From NCBI GenBank assembly GCA_954871525.1, contig OX940860.1, positions 31,404,001 through 31,468,000 of the forward strand: DNA of 64,000 nucleotides, given 5' to 3'. The position numbers and the translations under genes are program-made. This stretch comes from Parietaria judaica. Lineage: Eukaryota > Streptophyta > Magnoliopsida > Rosales > Urticaceae. The notes under the pieces were generated by a model that saw only the letters and a list, made by a program, of their open reading frames with translations, was not told the origin of the DNA and made no database searches. The first letter of the stretch is position 1. Each line of letters begins with the position of its first letter. This document shows positions 12,629 to 26,200 of this stretch, piece by piece.

Positions 12629-13513
12629 ATGAGGGCTGCTATTGGCCTGTTGTTGATCGCAGCGTCCGTGCTGGCGGCAAGCTTGGGCCACGCCGAGGAG
12701 ATTGACGCGGTCACCGATGTCGTTGGCGTGGCTGAGTGTGCGGATTGCAAGGAGAACAACTTTGACACCAAACAAGCCTTCCAAGGTATACGTGTTTATA
12801 CATGTCTGGTTATATATAGATTAAAAACATTATCAGAGAATTATGTCAAGCTAATAATGAATATCCAAAAAATAAATATATATTTAGTCTATAATAGTGT
12901 AGTATAGTGCAACTTTAACCTTCATTACATTCGCTTTACTTATCTACTGTGAATAATTACTAAATTGTTAGGCCTTAGCGTGAGCCTCCACTGTAAAGCG
13001 GCCGACGGGGGCTTCAAGGCGCGAGGCTCGGCCGCACTGGACGAGAGTGGCCACTTCAAATTGTCCCTTCCAAAGAAAACCGCTTGTTCGGAGCAATGCT
13101 ACGTGCAGCTCCGCAGTGTGTTTTCCTCACCGTGCCCGACACACGGCTCGCTCGAGGCCACCAAGCTCATCCAATCCCCCGACACAAAGGGCGCGCTAGG
13201 AATTGCCAGCGGCAGCCTCCATTTCTCCCCTGTCACGTGCGCCTCCAAGTTCTATTGGCACTTCTCCCAAAACCACCCGGTCCCGTCCATGAACGGGCCC
13301 CTGGGCCCGCTCCCGCTCCTACCAAAGGATGGGCCGCATGGCCCACTCCCGCTCCCACCGATGGACGGCCCCCTGGGCCGACTCCTACTCCCACCAAAGG
13401 ATGGGCACCTGGACCCACTTCCGCTCCCGCTCCCACCAAAGGATTGGCTCAAGGGCTCACTCCCGCTCCCACCAACAGACGGGCCCATCGAGCATGATCC
13501 TCGTACCCCGTAG
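12629..13513 (+). CDS. Secreted Ole e 1-domain proline-rich protein, copy 2
   Basis: Tandem paralogue of the gene at 8358. Exons 12629-12785 and 12972-13513 give about 232 aa. Exon 1 has the same length (157 bp) and the intron sits at the same phase-1 position within QAFQG. The signal peptide is residues 1-22 (LLLIAASVLAASLGHA). The Ole e 1-like core is well kept (VVGVAECADCKE, LSVSLHCKAADGGFKARG, CYVQLRSVFSSPCPTHGSLE, LHFSPVTCASKFYW). The tail is completely different: instead of KKPCPPKK repeats it has degenerate GPLGPLPLPPKDG-type repeats ending DPRTP. Only about 28 bp of leader (AGAGGAGTTTTG onward) is shared with copy 1. Upstream of that the promoter is unrelated DNA without a TATA box, so expression may have changed or been lost. 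The coding sequence itself shows no lesion. Confidence 0.83.
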
Positions 13514-14771
13514 CAGAAGAAGCCGGACCCGAAGGAGAAGCCTTTAGAGAATTTTTAATAATAATAAGCCATAATGGCATAATCTTATGGGCTGCCCTAA
13601 TCTCTAGGGTTTATTATTTACTATAAATTTCCCATAACATGCCATGAAATGTGCCTATAAAAGCATTATGTTTAAGTTCGTCCAATTCCACTTCTTTCGT
13701 ATTATATTTTTAGTTTCTATTTGTGGTGAACAAGGACGGAGCCAGAACTTTGAGACGAGGCTAATATAATAAATCATAATTTTCAAAACAAAATGAAACA
13801 TTGAAATTACTATAACACGTTGCATTATAATTGTCTTTTACAGACTCTCGATTTGTGAAAATAGTTCATACCAATCTCTATAAGGTCAAAACTAACCTCT
13901 ACATGGTTTTACTTTCTCAAAATATTTATGTAAGTTTTTCTTCTCTAATATCCAATGCTTTGCACGTCTTAAATTATTAAATGGTTGTTCGGATTCTCTA
14001 ATTTTATAAGTTATAATCACATTAATATGTCTATAATTAATACATACAATCAGACACGAAGCCAAAAAAAAAATTACGAGGGAGGGCAAAAAATAATAGA
14101 CGATGCAATTTTTAAAATAAGATATGACTTTAAAACTAATAACGTGTATTGTATTTTAGATGTATTCTACAAATTCGCATGTTCAATAAATAGTTCAATA
14201 TGATCTTATTATTGTAACAATTCCACTCTATAAAATTTTATGTGCAGAAAAATTAATATAAGTTTTTTCTCAATATACAAAAATTTTACGTCTTGATGGT
14301 TGACGCTCTCTGATTTTGTAAGATATAATTATATTGCATAGCTATAATTCATTTATATTGATGGAGCTAAAGTGTTAGTCGCATTTTTTGTATGGAGCCG
14401 AAGCGTAAGTCAAACTTAAATAAGAATTGATTAAATTATTCATAATTTCTTGTTGGTTAGTAATTTATAATTAGAACAAGTATACAAAGTTCATAAGATA
14501 TTAAAAATATACTAAAAAAATATACTGACTTATTATTTTGTTTGAGAGAAATAATACAAGAAAAAAAATATTCAATTAATTCTTGTGAAATAAAAAATTT
14601 ATCAAGAGGGTTATTAATTATTTTAAGATCGAATATTTGAAAAAAGAAGTAAAATTGTTGTTAACTTGTTATATATAGAGGTTACCAGTTTTTTAAAATA
14701 ATTAGTGATGGATTAGGTAGGGAGTTTAAGTGTGGCTTTATTCCACTGCACCACTGTGTAACAATAGTCTA
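13514..14771. other. AT-rich intergenic DNA downstream of the second proline-rich protein gene
   Basis: The 3' flank is followed by AT-rich DNA. Words such as GGACGGAGCCAGAACTTTGAG at 13733 and repeated AATTTTATAAGTTATAATCACAT-like segments near 14000 and 14320 suggest an old dispersed repeat, but no ends or proteins could be defined. Confidence 0.35.
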
Positions 14772-15345
14772 ATGCAAGATTCAAAATGTCATTTTTGTCG
14801 ATAAATCGGTTGCCGTTTTCGATGATTATTGATGTAAAACTATTAAAACTATAGCTTATCGTTATCGACACTTATCGATGGTTATCTACACTTATCGAGG
14901 ATTATCGATGAAAAACCGTTGATATATTTTTAAGAATATATACTAAGTTTACATATGTAAATAAAACATAGTGTCTCACTCTCACATATGTAAGTACGCA
15001 AATAAAATAATGTAATACTCAAACAAAAGTAAATAAAATCATGTCATGCTCAAATACAAGAAAATAAAAACAAGATCAAAAGATACACAATTGTTTGGAT
15101 TTGAAAAGTCTCACATGGAACAAATAGAAATGAATGAAAAATACACATTTTTTTGGATTTGGAAAGTCTCACATGGAACAAATACATAGAAAACAATAAC
15201 ATTGCTAGTATATATAAATAACAATCTCCATGTCCAAACCCTAGCTACTCAACATATGTAGACCTGTAGGCTAAAATTACGCGTGTATTTATCTTGATAC
15301 TTGGCTAGTAGTCCACACGAAGTTATATTTTTCTTGAAAAGTATT
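14772..15345 (+). repeat. Dispersed repeat (family B, copy 1), uninterrupted
   Basis: Homologous to 33668-34625 in the same orientation. Shared blocks include TTTTTGTCGATAAATCGGTTG, CACTTATCGATG runs, TACTAAGTTTACATA, CTCACTCTCACATATGTAA, GGATTTGGAAAGTCTCACATG and ATCTTGATACTTG followed by CTAGTAG. It has no coding capacity. This copy keeps the empty site (CTTGATACTTG) into which a MITE is inserted in the other copy. The element type is unknown. Confidence 0.75.
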
Positions 15346-17221
15346 ATTTGTATTTATTTTTTTTTGCATTGAATGTGCTTTTGCTGAAGATTGTAGAAAA
15401 GATTGAAATTTCTCAAAAAGTACGCAATTAATTGTTATTTTTACACTATTTTTATGGATAATTGTCTCACTAGTTGTCCATTGATTTCTTGAGACCGAGT
15501 TCTCAAGCAGCTCTTGAGGGACTTGGTTCGACCCGGTGATGACTCAACGTCACTCCGGGTCCGCGACGGAACTAATCCGATTATTGAATTCTACGCGTAT
15601 TAATTAATTCTGATGATCTTCTTTAGCGTCAAAGGGGAAACGTGGGAAACGCAGAGGAAGACGATGAGCCAACGTGGAGGGAAACGCGGGGGTCTAGTGA
15701 TGAAACACGTATTTTGACCGCTCTATTTTTCTCATCTCGATTTCCGTCAAGAATTAATTTAGCTTATGATAATTAGGTAGTTCCGTTCGGGGATTTTTTG
15801 TATCTACAAGGTTTGAAACAAGAGCATGAATTTGTTCTTGCCCTTTTTGTTCGATCACCCATTTGTGAACTTTGTCAATTCAATAAAAACCTCGATAACT
15901 TTTCAGTACAAATTTTGTCAAATTAAAATTTTATCCATGAATTATCACCTATTCGTGAATCTCAATCTTTATGGTGTTGAGTTCAAATCCGTCATAATAA
16001 AAAAAAATGAAAAGAAAATTATCCATACTTTAAACGTGTAGATAAGAAAAAATACAGTCAAGTCTTGGGTATTACAAGAGAAAAATAAGCCTTATTCACA
16101 TCATTAGAAAACTATGTGAATATTTCACGGCACTTCCACAATCTGACCGACTTGTAATAATATGAAATATGAATAATCAAACAGATTTAAAGACTAGTAA
16201 CATTGCAGCACATTTATCATAAAATAGAACAAGATTATGTTGTTATACAACCTTACAATACGAGTGACATAGTCGGCCCATCATCTTGAATTTAAAAATA
16301 CATCCTTGCTTTACTTTGATGCCAAAGTTTTGATCCTCCAACGCGGATTTTCATCCAAAAAATGAAGTTCGTTTCTGTCAAAAAGTTGAGAACCGAAACG
16401 AAACATCCAGAGACTAGTCTAGCTCTTGAACGGATGTAGCTTTCCGGCTTGTATTCCAGTTTCGATCCTTGACTCGGTACACGTAGTTAGAGGATGTTTT
16501 CTAAGAAATGTTTGTTTGAGTACTTCAACTCATCGAATGTTTTATTAGAGTATTATCACGAGTTGCACAAAAGAGTATTATAGTACTTGAAAGTGTTAAA
16601 ACGGCAACATAAAAGTATTACGACTGAAGCATTATCAAACGACAATATAAATAAAAAAAAAAAGTATTTTCTTTGTCGTACTGGTGTGGCTGAAGAACGA
16701 CAAACTCAAGAAACAAACAGAGACCTTTAAAACGACAAAATATGAAAACGACAATAACTATAAATGACACGGAAAATTGTTTGCTTATTATCCTTTGCCG
16801 AACTGTGGCTGAAGAACGACAACAATTCTAAAATTGAGTTTTGCTCTCCTAATTTAGCCCCAAAATTTAAGTTAAGCTAATAAGTTATTATAAAAAATAT
16901 TGATTAATTGTTTTTCTTAATTCATAAAAACTATAGAAATAAGTCTAATTAGTCTAACCAAACAAAAATAAAAAATTAACATTAATTTTTTTTTTGTTGG
17001 AAAATCAACCTCAATAATATATACATACTAGGTTTATGTATTTGTATTTTGTGTAAAATCATCTTAAATCTGTGGAAATACATATCAACACTCAGACTCG
17101 AAGAAATCTCTCTAAAGGCGCGAAAAAGGAAAATTGTAAATTAAAAAAATAAATAAATCAATTCTTCTTCTTCTTCTTCTTGAGTTTTCAGCTCTTACCA
17201 GAGCTCTCTCATTTCACTTCC
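15346..17221. other. Intergenic DNA upstream of NUP188
   Basis: AT-rich with no gene recognised. A CTT-rich leader (17161-17180) precedes the start codon of NUP188. Repeated words of the type AACGACAA and TGTGGCTGAAGAACGACAA (16690 and 16806) suggest a small duplicated segment in 16670-16830. Confidence 0.4.
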
Positions 17222-20200
17222 ATGGCGAACCCTAGCCCGAAGTCCCTCGATCCCTCTCTCTGGTGGGAGTCTTTCTCTCTCCTCCTCGCCGACCTCGACG
17301 ACGTCTCTCTCTCCTCCGACCTTCCTCCGACTCTGGTATCCCCCTCTCTCTCTCTCTCTCAATTGCTGTGGTTCCGTTGTCTTTTCCTGTTTCGGTCTTT
17401 TGAGGTGAGGTTCTCTGTTGCTTCAGACGAAGAAGCTGAAGGACAACCACGGATGGTTGGTCGACACGTTATCTAGGTTTAAACCTCCAAATGCGAACTC
17501 CAAGGAGGCTCTGAACTCACCGCAGCTGATAATCGGGTCTCACCTGTTGAAAATTGATCCCGAATTGAAGGAAAAAGCTTTGGAAATCAGTCCATTGTTG
17601 GTTAGTCAGTCTCTTACCAATTTGTTGCTACATTTCAAGTATAGGTTTCGGTGATTCCAGTTTCCGATTCCGATCTTTACTATGTCTGCACCATATTAAT
17701 GTTCAAACAGTTAGTTGATTGATTCTATACTTGTTTAACTCAGTGTTTGGACGAGGTTCAATCATACATTCTCGTCGAAAGGTCCGTCGAGAAGCACGAT
17801 CTAGCACTCGAATCAGTAGCTCAAGAACTGCATCATGTGGTTAGTTTTTTTATTCCTTACTGTAAGCAGTTTCGTGATTATCGGTTTGTTCGGCGGAATC
17901 AAAGCATGGCTGCAAAATTGATAAGTACTGGCAGGTTTGGTTGTGAGCTTCATTATATAGTTATTTAAGGCTTTGCCAACATTCTCCCAGTTCTGTTAAA
18001 ATATATTCAATCATATAAAACTATATATTTCTCTTCCTGTATTCATAGGTTTTACTTCAGTACTACATGGAACGACAGTGCCTTCTGAAGTGCACTAGGA
18101 GGGTTCTTGTTCATGCTTGTAAGCTTGTTATGATCAATGTTCGTTTATCTGCAGACCGTTTTTAATCCTTTGTAATATAAATTATCTTGTGCAGTGTCTT
18201 TAGAAAACGGGTCGACTCAAGATGCTGATGTTTTGAAGGAGGCATCAAAGTTATTTTCCGATGGGTTGGAAGAAAATTTGATATCGGTTTTTGAGGACCT
18301 TCTATCCACTAGTCACCCTGCTCAAATGGTATTATACATACTACGGAACATTTCATAATCGTCTTCTGTTTTAAGTTTACTTTGTCTATGTTTTAAATGC
18401 GTAAGTAAGCTAAACAGTGGTTGCTTCTTCGTAGGATGTTGACCTTTTTACCCTTTGGGCTGAGGAGACCCTGGTTGAGGACAATTTGCTTTTGGACATT
18501 CTTTTCCTTGCTTACTATGAGTCATTTTGTGATATTAATGGCGAGAGATGGAACAAATTATGCTTGCTCTATACGGTACTTGGATATTCTTCTTTCACAG
18601 TCTTTAATATTGTTCTCTTTAGATTCTTCGCCTTCTAATCCTTGCATGAAACTTTCTTACACTAGGGAATCTTATCTGGGTCCTATAACTTCAGAAAGTT
18701 GGAAATTTCTACTGAAGCGCTACGGTCTTCTTATCAAGCCAAAGTTCAATTGTTGCTTATTCTATTAGAAACCCTAAATCTGGAAAATCTTTTACAGATG
18801 GTTCGTGATGAAAAGCCCTTCAGGTAACTTAATTTTTTTTTCTTCTGTATATATATATACATAGATTCTGAAATGGTATAAGTAATATCGGATGCACTAT
18901 GTCTATCACTGCCTAAATGAAAATATGATTGTTGTTTATATTTACTAAAAGGCACTAATAAATTGGCATATTGTCTAGAATTTTAATCTATCGTGGCGAT
19001 CTAGTTTTACTTCTACTTGAACTTATTTCCTTTTTATTGTTTTTTCGACATATTTCTTTACTTCAGTCAGGTTCTGTCTCGTTTTTCTTTGACCGATCTT
19101 CAAGAGATGGATACTGTAATTTCAAGTTTTAATGTGTTTGAAACTAAAGAAGCTGGGCCACTTATTCTAGCATGGGCAGTGTTTCTTTGTCTCGTTTCAT
19201 CGCTTCCGGGAAAAGAAGAGAACAGTGTGCTACTGGTATGCCGTTTAAGTTTACTTTTTTTTTTTTCTTTCTCACACGTGCTATAACACTATGGAAATTG
19301 AATTTAATTATATTCTCTTATCTATAGGAGATTGATCACGTTGGTTATGTTCGTCAAGCTTTTGAAGCAGAACCTTTTAAATATATTCTTGAGATTCTTC
19401 AGAGCAATGTAATAAACGAATCAGATGTAAGTTAATTCTTCCTTTATTTATATCTTTTGAATAATTTATAATTAGCTGCTTTATTGCATCGAAATCTTTT
19501 TATCATTTTGTTTTGTACGGTTTGTTTATGAAGGGACCTGTTGCTGGTTATCGAAGTGTCATGAGAACGTTTATCTCTGCATTTATTGCATCTTACGAGA
19601 TCAATCTTCAGGTAAACATACTAGGCTTTTTTAAAGATCCAATCAGAATGAATTTGTTTCAGAGTCCGTGTTTTTATCAATCTATCAAATCAGTTAAAAT
19701 AGCAGTCGAATTGCTTCATGATACATACAGAGTTTTCAATTTAATCTATTAGTTCTGTTTTTCTTCCTTATTGTATTTTTCTATGTTTCAGCTGGAGGAC
19801 GGTACCCTTAATTTGATTTTGGATATTCTGTGCAAAGTTTACCAAGGAGAGGTGTGGAACTTTGTTTATGACTATTTATTTTGCATATGAATATCATTAT
19901 TTATTATTTCGTCGATTTCTGATTTATGGCTCTTTAAATATTCAGGAATCACTTTGCATTCAGTTTTGGGACAAAGAAAGTTTCATAGATGGCCCTATCC
20001 GATGTCTTCTATGTAACTTAGAGGGAGAATTTCCCTATAGGACTGTGGAACTCATACGCCTCTTGTCATCACTGTCTGAAGGAACTTGGGCTTCAGAATG
20101 TGTGTAAGTGATTGACTTTGTTTGGCCATCTCTTGGGCTTTAATTTCCACTTGATATCACTTTTTAGCTGTCAGTAACCACGTTCTTGTGTAAAACAGTA

Positions 20201-23200
20201 AAAGTAAAGTATTTCTGACCGTATAGTATACATGTGATGTTTCAAGGCCTCCTCCAGAAAATCATATCAATACTTTTTCCCATAATAACGTCCTTTTAAA
20301 TATATTTTTTGTGCTCTTTCTAGAGATTGAGATGGATGGACAAGTATCTTTTGATGATTATTACATGAGGCAAAGACCATGATTTATGGAGGAGAAAACT
20401 TAATCAATTTGATAAATCACTACAACCTATCCTATATGATGAAGGGATATATTTACGTAGACTTACATTTTTGTATTCTTCCCGCTAGGTATAACTTTCT
20501 AGATAAGTCAGTTGGCGTTTCATCCTTGTTTGAAATTACTGAAGATTCGTTAGTGGATCCTGTGTCTCACATTGTTAAAACACGCCATCCACTGCATATT
20601 CCTGGTATCGAAGGTTTGCTGATTCCTGGTGACACTTGTGGACAAATTTTGAAATTAGTTAATCCAAGAACTGCTCTTGTACGATGGGAGGTACGTGAAT
20701 TTTTCAGTCACTATGATCTGCTAATTTAATGTTTTATAAAGTTTCAAAATATTTTTTTTTTCCTTCTTCAAATCTTCAATATATTATGTGTACACGATGA
20801 ATCATGTTTCCCCTAGGTAGTGTATATTACCTAACTTAAAGAAAATAAGGGTCCCATGCTCACATAATCCTCCTGTCGAAGACGAGACGGAAGAAAAAAA
20901 AGAATGCGGAAATATATGAAGTTAGGTGTAATTTAGATAGAACTAGTTGATTATAGTGCTAATATGTACATAGTACTTTTATTAAAATGGCTTAGTTATT
21001 TAATTATTTTAGAGCGATAAATTGAAACTATAATTCCTAAATTATTCTTAAATCCCATATAATCAGAAAATTCCCACACAGATTGTGACCCTTTTCTAGG
21101 GAGCAGTTGATTGTTTTGGAAGATAATCTCATGATTGAATTTAGGTTGGATTATTTTGCGTTCTACGATTTATACTCTTAGCAGATACATTTAAGATTCG
21201 GTTTAAGCGTGTGTTTGTTTGCATTTTTCTGCATTTGTTATTACTAAAATGTGCACGTTTTCTTCTTCTTCTTTTGTTCAGTATACACATTCTGGGATCC
21301 AAGTTCTGATCATGCGTTTAGTCCAAGAGCTGTACATTGAGGGCAATCAGGAAATTCTACTTATTCTTACTCTTCTCAATCGACTTGTGTGTCATAACGA
21401 GGTAAGACTTAGTCTTTTACTGTGCCTTTATTATTTTTATGAATCAGAAGTTCTTTAAACTTGCTTATTGTAATTGGGTGTATAAGCAGTTGTCATTTTT
21501 GAGATATAAATTTCTGATATCACTAATCAATTGTTGGATTACATCTTATAGCTATATACAATTTACTCCTAATTTTATATTTCTAAAGTTGGAGTTTAAA
21601 TGTAGTTTTGGCGCTGTATCTGTAACATGGTATTTTAAAATTCTAATGCAATTATTCTTGTTTCAGGCTGTGTGTTTAGCTCTTATGAACGTGGGAAATT
21701 CGTCACATGTTCAAGAAACCGAAGCAGATGGGCTATTTCCTCGCAGAATTTGGTATGCAAGTCAAATTTTCCATTCCATGTATTTTTTTTTGTTAATATC
21801 CTCTATCCTCATTTTTCTTATATTTGTGCCTTGTATATCAGCTTTCATTGTCTATCTTATATGTAGGATTGTTGAGATTTTGTGCACGTTGGTCAGAAGA
21901 TTATCTAATAATTCTACCGGTGCTGCTATAATGGCGACCGCTATCAGTATATTGACAAGGATGTTAAAATGGTATAGATCTCTTCTCCACGACCCTTGTT
22001 TTTTTTTGACAAAACTAAACCCATGCCAGAATCAAATAATAAATATTTTTCTAGCTTTTGGCATTTTTCACTTTTATGTTCAGATCTTTGCACTTGAAGT
22101 TCTTTTTCATTCATTATACTAATTACTATTTGTTAGTTGTTACAAATTTCAAGAGTTAAATGACTTATTTGTCGACTTCTCATGCCAGAAGCAGATTGCT
22201 TCAGATCAGTGACACTGGATAATAGGGCATGCTTATATAATTTTCCCCGTCGAATTATTTTTTAAATGCTACATATTAATGTCAACCCATAATTTGGTGT
22301 AAGTTATCATTTTCACTAATGCCACACCACCTTTTTTTGTTCAGTTGCCCTTCACATGTTTCGGCAGCAGCTGTTAATGCGAAAATATTTGACGCGGGCC
22401 CTGAAAGTTCCTCGGGGTAACTTAATTCCAAAGTTCTGATGATACATATTGTGTGTCTATATATATTTATATATATGTCCATGATTTCTGTGATGAATCT
22501 TAAGAAATATGTGGTTATGATCTTCTCTAATTTCCCGAATAATAATTATGTATCACTAGATTTCTCATGAATGGTGAAGCATCATAGTTTTCTACTTTCA
22601 GAGTTTGTTCTACTGTATATTTCCTACACTATGGATGTTTCTGGCAGCAGAGAGCTTGTTCCTATCAGTTCAGCATATTTTAATTACGTCTTTTTAAATA
22701 TATTATATGTGTAGCACATACTATTGGTCAAAGTTTGGTAAATCAAGTGTCTCACTGTTTTATCAATTTGTTCTCAAGCAGGTCGTTGTTGCTCTCCGGG
22801 CAACTCGCAACAATGCTGTCGATTGACTGCGAGAAAAATGATTATGACTGCCCCTTAGCTACAGCAGGTTGGTATATAATTTTCATTAATATCTGAACAT
22901 TATTATATGAAATCAATAATCATAGGCAAAATGGTACGAATTTGTTTGAAATTGGTTTGGTCTTTCATTAAGAAAATATTCAGTTAAACCAAGTTTCGTA
23001 TTTTTTAATTTCTCAATTTTGGTTTTTAGTTTTGTCCTTTGCACTGCCTTTAATAATCTCGCTTGATGTGTAATTTTAATGTTGCAGTGCTTGACTTCAC
23101 AATGCAGCTACTGGAAACAGGATGTGTGAAAGATACTGTTCTTTCGTTAGCTATTTTCTCCCTTCAGTATATTTTCGTGAACAACGAATACTGGAACTAC

Positions 23201-26200
23201 AAGGTGAAGAGTACTCGCTGGAGAATTACATTGAAGGTACACCGTATATTTTGAATTCCAATAACGACAATGGGCTTATCGTTAGTTCTTTGAATGAACT
23301 TGAATATAATAGAATAAGGAGAAAATGATGCTTCCATATAAATTTTTATATGATCAATTCATTCATATCTTGCATTTTTAGAAGGCGAATTCTCACATCC
23401 TTTAAATTATACCATCTATATACCCATGATCTTTTGGGAATACATATGCATTGATCGTGACAGTCAATATAGTTTACTGATTGTTAAATATTTAATTATA
23501 CGGAATCACTTGATGATTCTGACTACAACATTGTTTTTGGTTTAATTTTTCTAAATCCAGCTCAATATGGAAAAACAAATACTGGGTTGACAGTTCAGTT
23601 TCTAAGGATTTGATCTTTTTTAGGCGCTCGAACTGATAAAAAAAAGCATTATGTGGACTTCACACCTAGAAAACCTGGGAGAGCTCATCTGGGATTTGTT
23701 GCTTTCTGATTCATCAATCCACACCACTCTTTTTCGGATTGTGTGCACAACTTCACAAGCATTGGAGGTCTCAATACCCATTTTCTTCATCGCATTGCTA
23801 TCACTATGTTTCTTCACTTATATAACCCATTCTATTTTTCTTTTAGAACCAATATTGTAGCCGCCTCTTCGACATTGTGGAGATTGAAGGTTTATCGTTT
23901 GCCATCTCTTCTGTTCTGGATATTATCTATGAAGTGCTCGGCAAGTTCTCAAAGGTAAAAATTGAAACTAAGCAATAAAATGCGATTCCGATTTCATAAT
24001 GCTTAAAACGTTACTAGCCAATATGAATGATAAACAATGAACAATGTTTTGGCGACACTTTTGTGTTGGAATCCGATACAAACTCACATGTACTACTACT
24101 GTTCTATTATTACAGTCTATGAATTGTCAGAGCCCTGATTTTCGGATTTTGTTGACTATCCAGGAAACATTTTCCAGCATTCCAATTTTTCTCCAATCAG
24201 TGCTCTCACCAGCTACCAGGCCGATTCCTGTAGTTGTTGCGGTTGTTTCTTTGATATCTTATTTCCGCAATCCGGTATGGAATCTCCATTCAATCTAACT
24301 ATCTCTTAATATTTTCCTTCTATTAAATGAAAAAAATAGTCCTGATATATAATGTGCACAAATGGATCCTCAAATCAGAAAGTTCCACACACGATCCTTG
24401 AAATTAAAGATTGTAACATCCCTTTATTGTTTATTTCGTTAAAAACTCACATAATAGGGACAAAAAAGAAATTTTCACGAAGTAATTTATATTTCAAAAT
24501 AGACTATCTTATTGAATAGAAAATTAATTACAAAGTATCATAACAACATGGGTTAATTGCGGCAATAATGCATAACCTTTGGTCAAGAGGGGTTTTAGGT
24601 CCCCAACCTTTCAAAGTGTGGGCAAAAATACACAACGTTTGTTGAATGTAAAATCCGTTGGTCCTTCCGTTAGGGATGTTAAATTCTGCTGATGTGGCAT
24701 CGTTTAACTGTCAAATGGACTGCCAACTGTAATATTAATTACATAACTTAATTAATAAGAATAAATTAAATCATATTTTAATTATGATTCAAAAAACAAA
24801 TTAATACTTTAAATTAAATAAATAATTTTTACTCCCCCCTAAAAATCTTACAGACTCTTCGTCAAACATGACTAAAATTTTGAAAAACGACGGATTATTA
24901 AACAGGACTAAAATTTGCAAAGATTACATAACGACGGTTTATTAGAAACGACTAAAATTTTGGGAAAACTACCAATTATTAAAAACTGTAATTTAAAAAA
25001 TGACATAGTAAAGATGTGAATAATATTGAAGCACGAGTTTAAAAATAGGAACTACGCGTTAAATAAGTATTGCTCGTTAATTTAAAGTTTTAATTTATTT
25101 TTTGAATCATAATTAAAATATTTTAATTTATTCTTATTAATTAGGTTATGTAATTAATATTACAAGTTGGCAGTCCATTTGACAGTTTAACGATGCCACA
25201 TCAGCAGAATTTAACATCCCTAACGGAAGGACCAACGGATTTTACATTCAACAAACGTTGTGTATTTTTTCCCACACTTTGAAAGGTTGGGGACCTAAAA
25301 CCCCTCTTGACCAAAAGTTGTGCATTATTGCCACAATTAACCCTAACAACATAATATCGTTGTTCTGGGATTGTGATCGATAGTCTTGCTTTTACAATGG
25401 TTTTTTTTTTTTAACTTGTCCCTGATGGCTAATTTCTACACTGAACTTTGGTATGCTTATGGCCATTCTTAATCTTTTCACGACACAATGAGCATCATAT
25501 ACGCAGGTCATACAAATTGGCGCCACAAAAGTGCTATCAATGCTGTTGATTGTTGCGGATTTCTTGCCACCTCATGTTTCCGCAAGCAGTTTTGGTCTGG
25601 ATGAAAAACAGGTATGGTGTGTTACTGTGTATGACTTTTGACCTAATGTTTTTCTACTTTCATATATGTCAAGTTTTTGGAATTTATTTAACTCATCCTT
25701 ATTCCGTAATTTCATTTTAAATCATCACACTCTAGGTCACAGGTTTGAAACATATTGTCAGCGATATACTTCTTGAGGAGTCAGCAGAGGATGAAGACCT
25801 ACTTGTTGCCATTGTCAATCTTCTTACAGCTGCTGCACGTTATCAGGTTCGAGCTTTTTTTTTTGCTAAGATATATTTCTAAGCAAGTATTTTATAATGA
25901 GACCTAATTAATTGCGAAATGATACTCATACCTCTATATAGTTTTAATATGTTAGTGTTTAATTGCGCAAATACTTGGAAGCACCATTTGTGCCTCTCGC
26001 TTTCGCATCCATTGCTTATAATTCCTTTAATATTTCTTCTTCTTGATTCTGTTTTTAGCTATCTTCTGTTGATATTTTTTTTTTCCTTGGGACAGCCTGC
26101 GTTCTTCGTTGCTGTATTTTACTCCAACGAGAATACAGATATCCAACCGATTAGTAGTAACGGTGTTTTGAAGCTGTCATCAAACGAAGATTCATCTGGA

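Noticed and set aside
21439..22122. A 227-codon plus-strand frame
   Set aside because: It spans two real NUP188 exons in a different frame plus their introns. Its residues are mostly those of translated T-rich intron.
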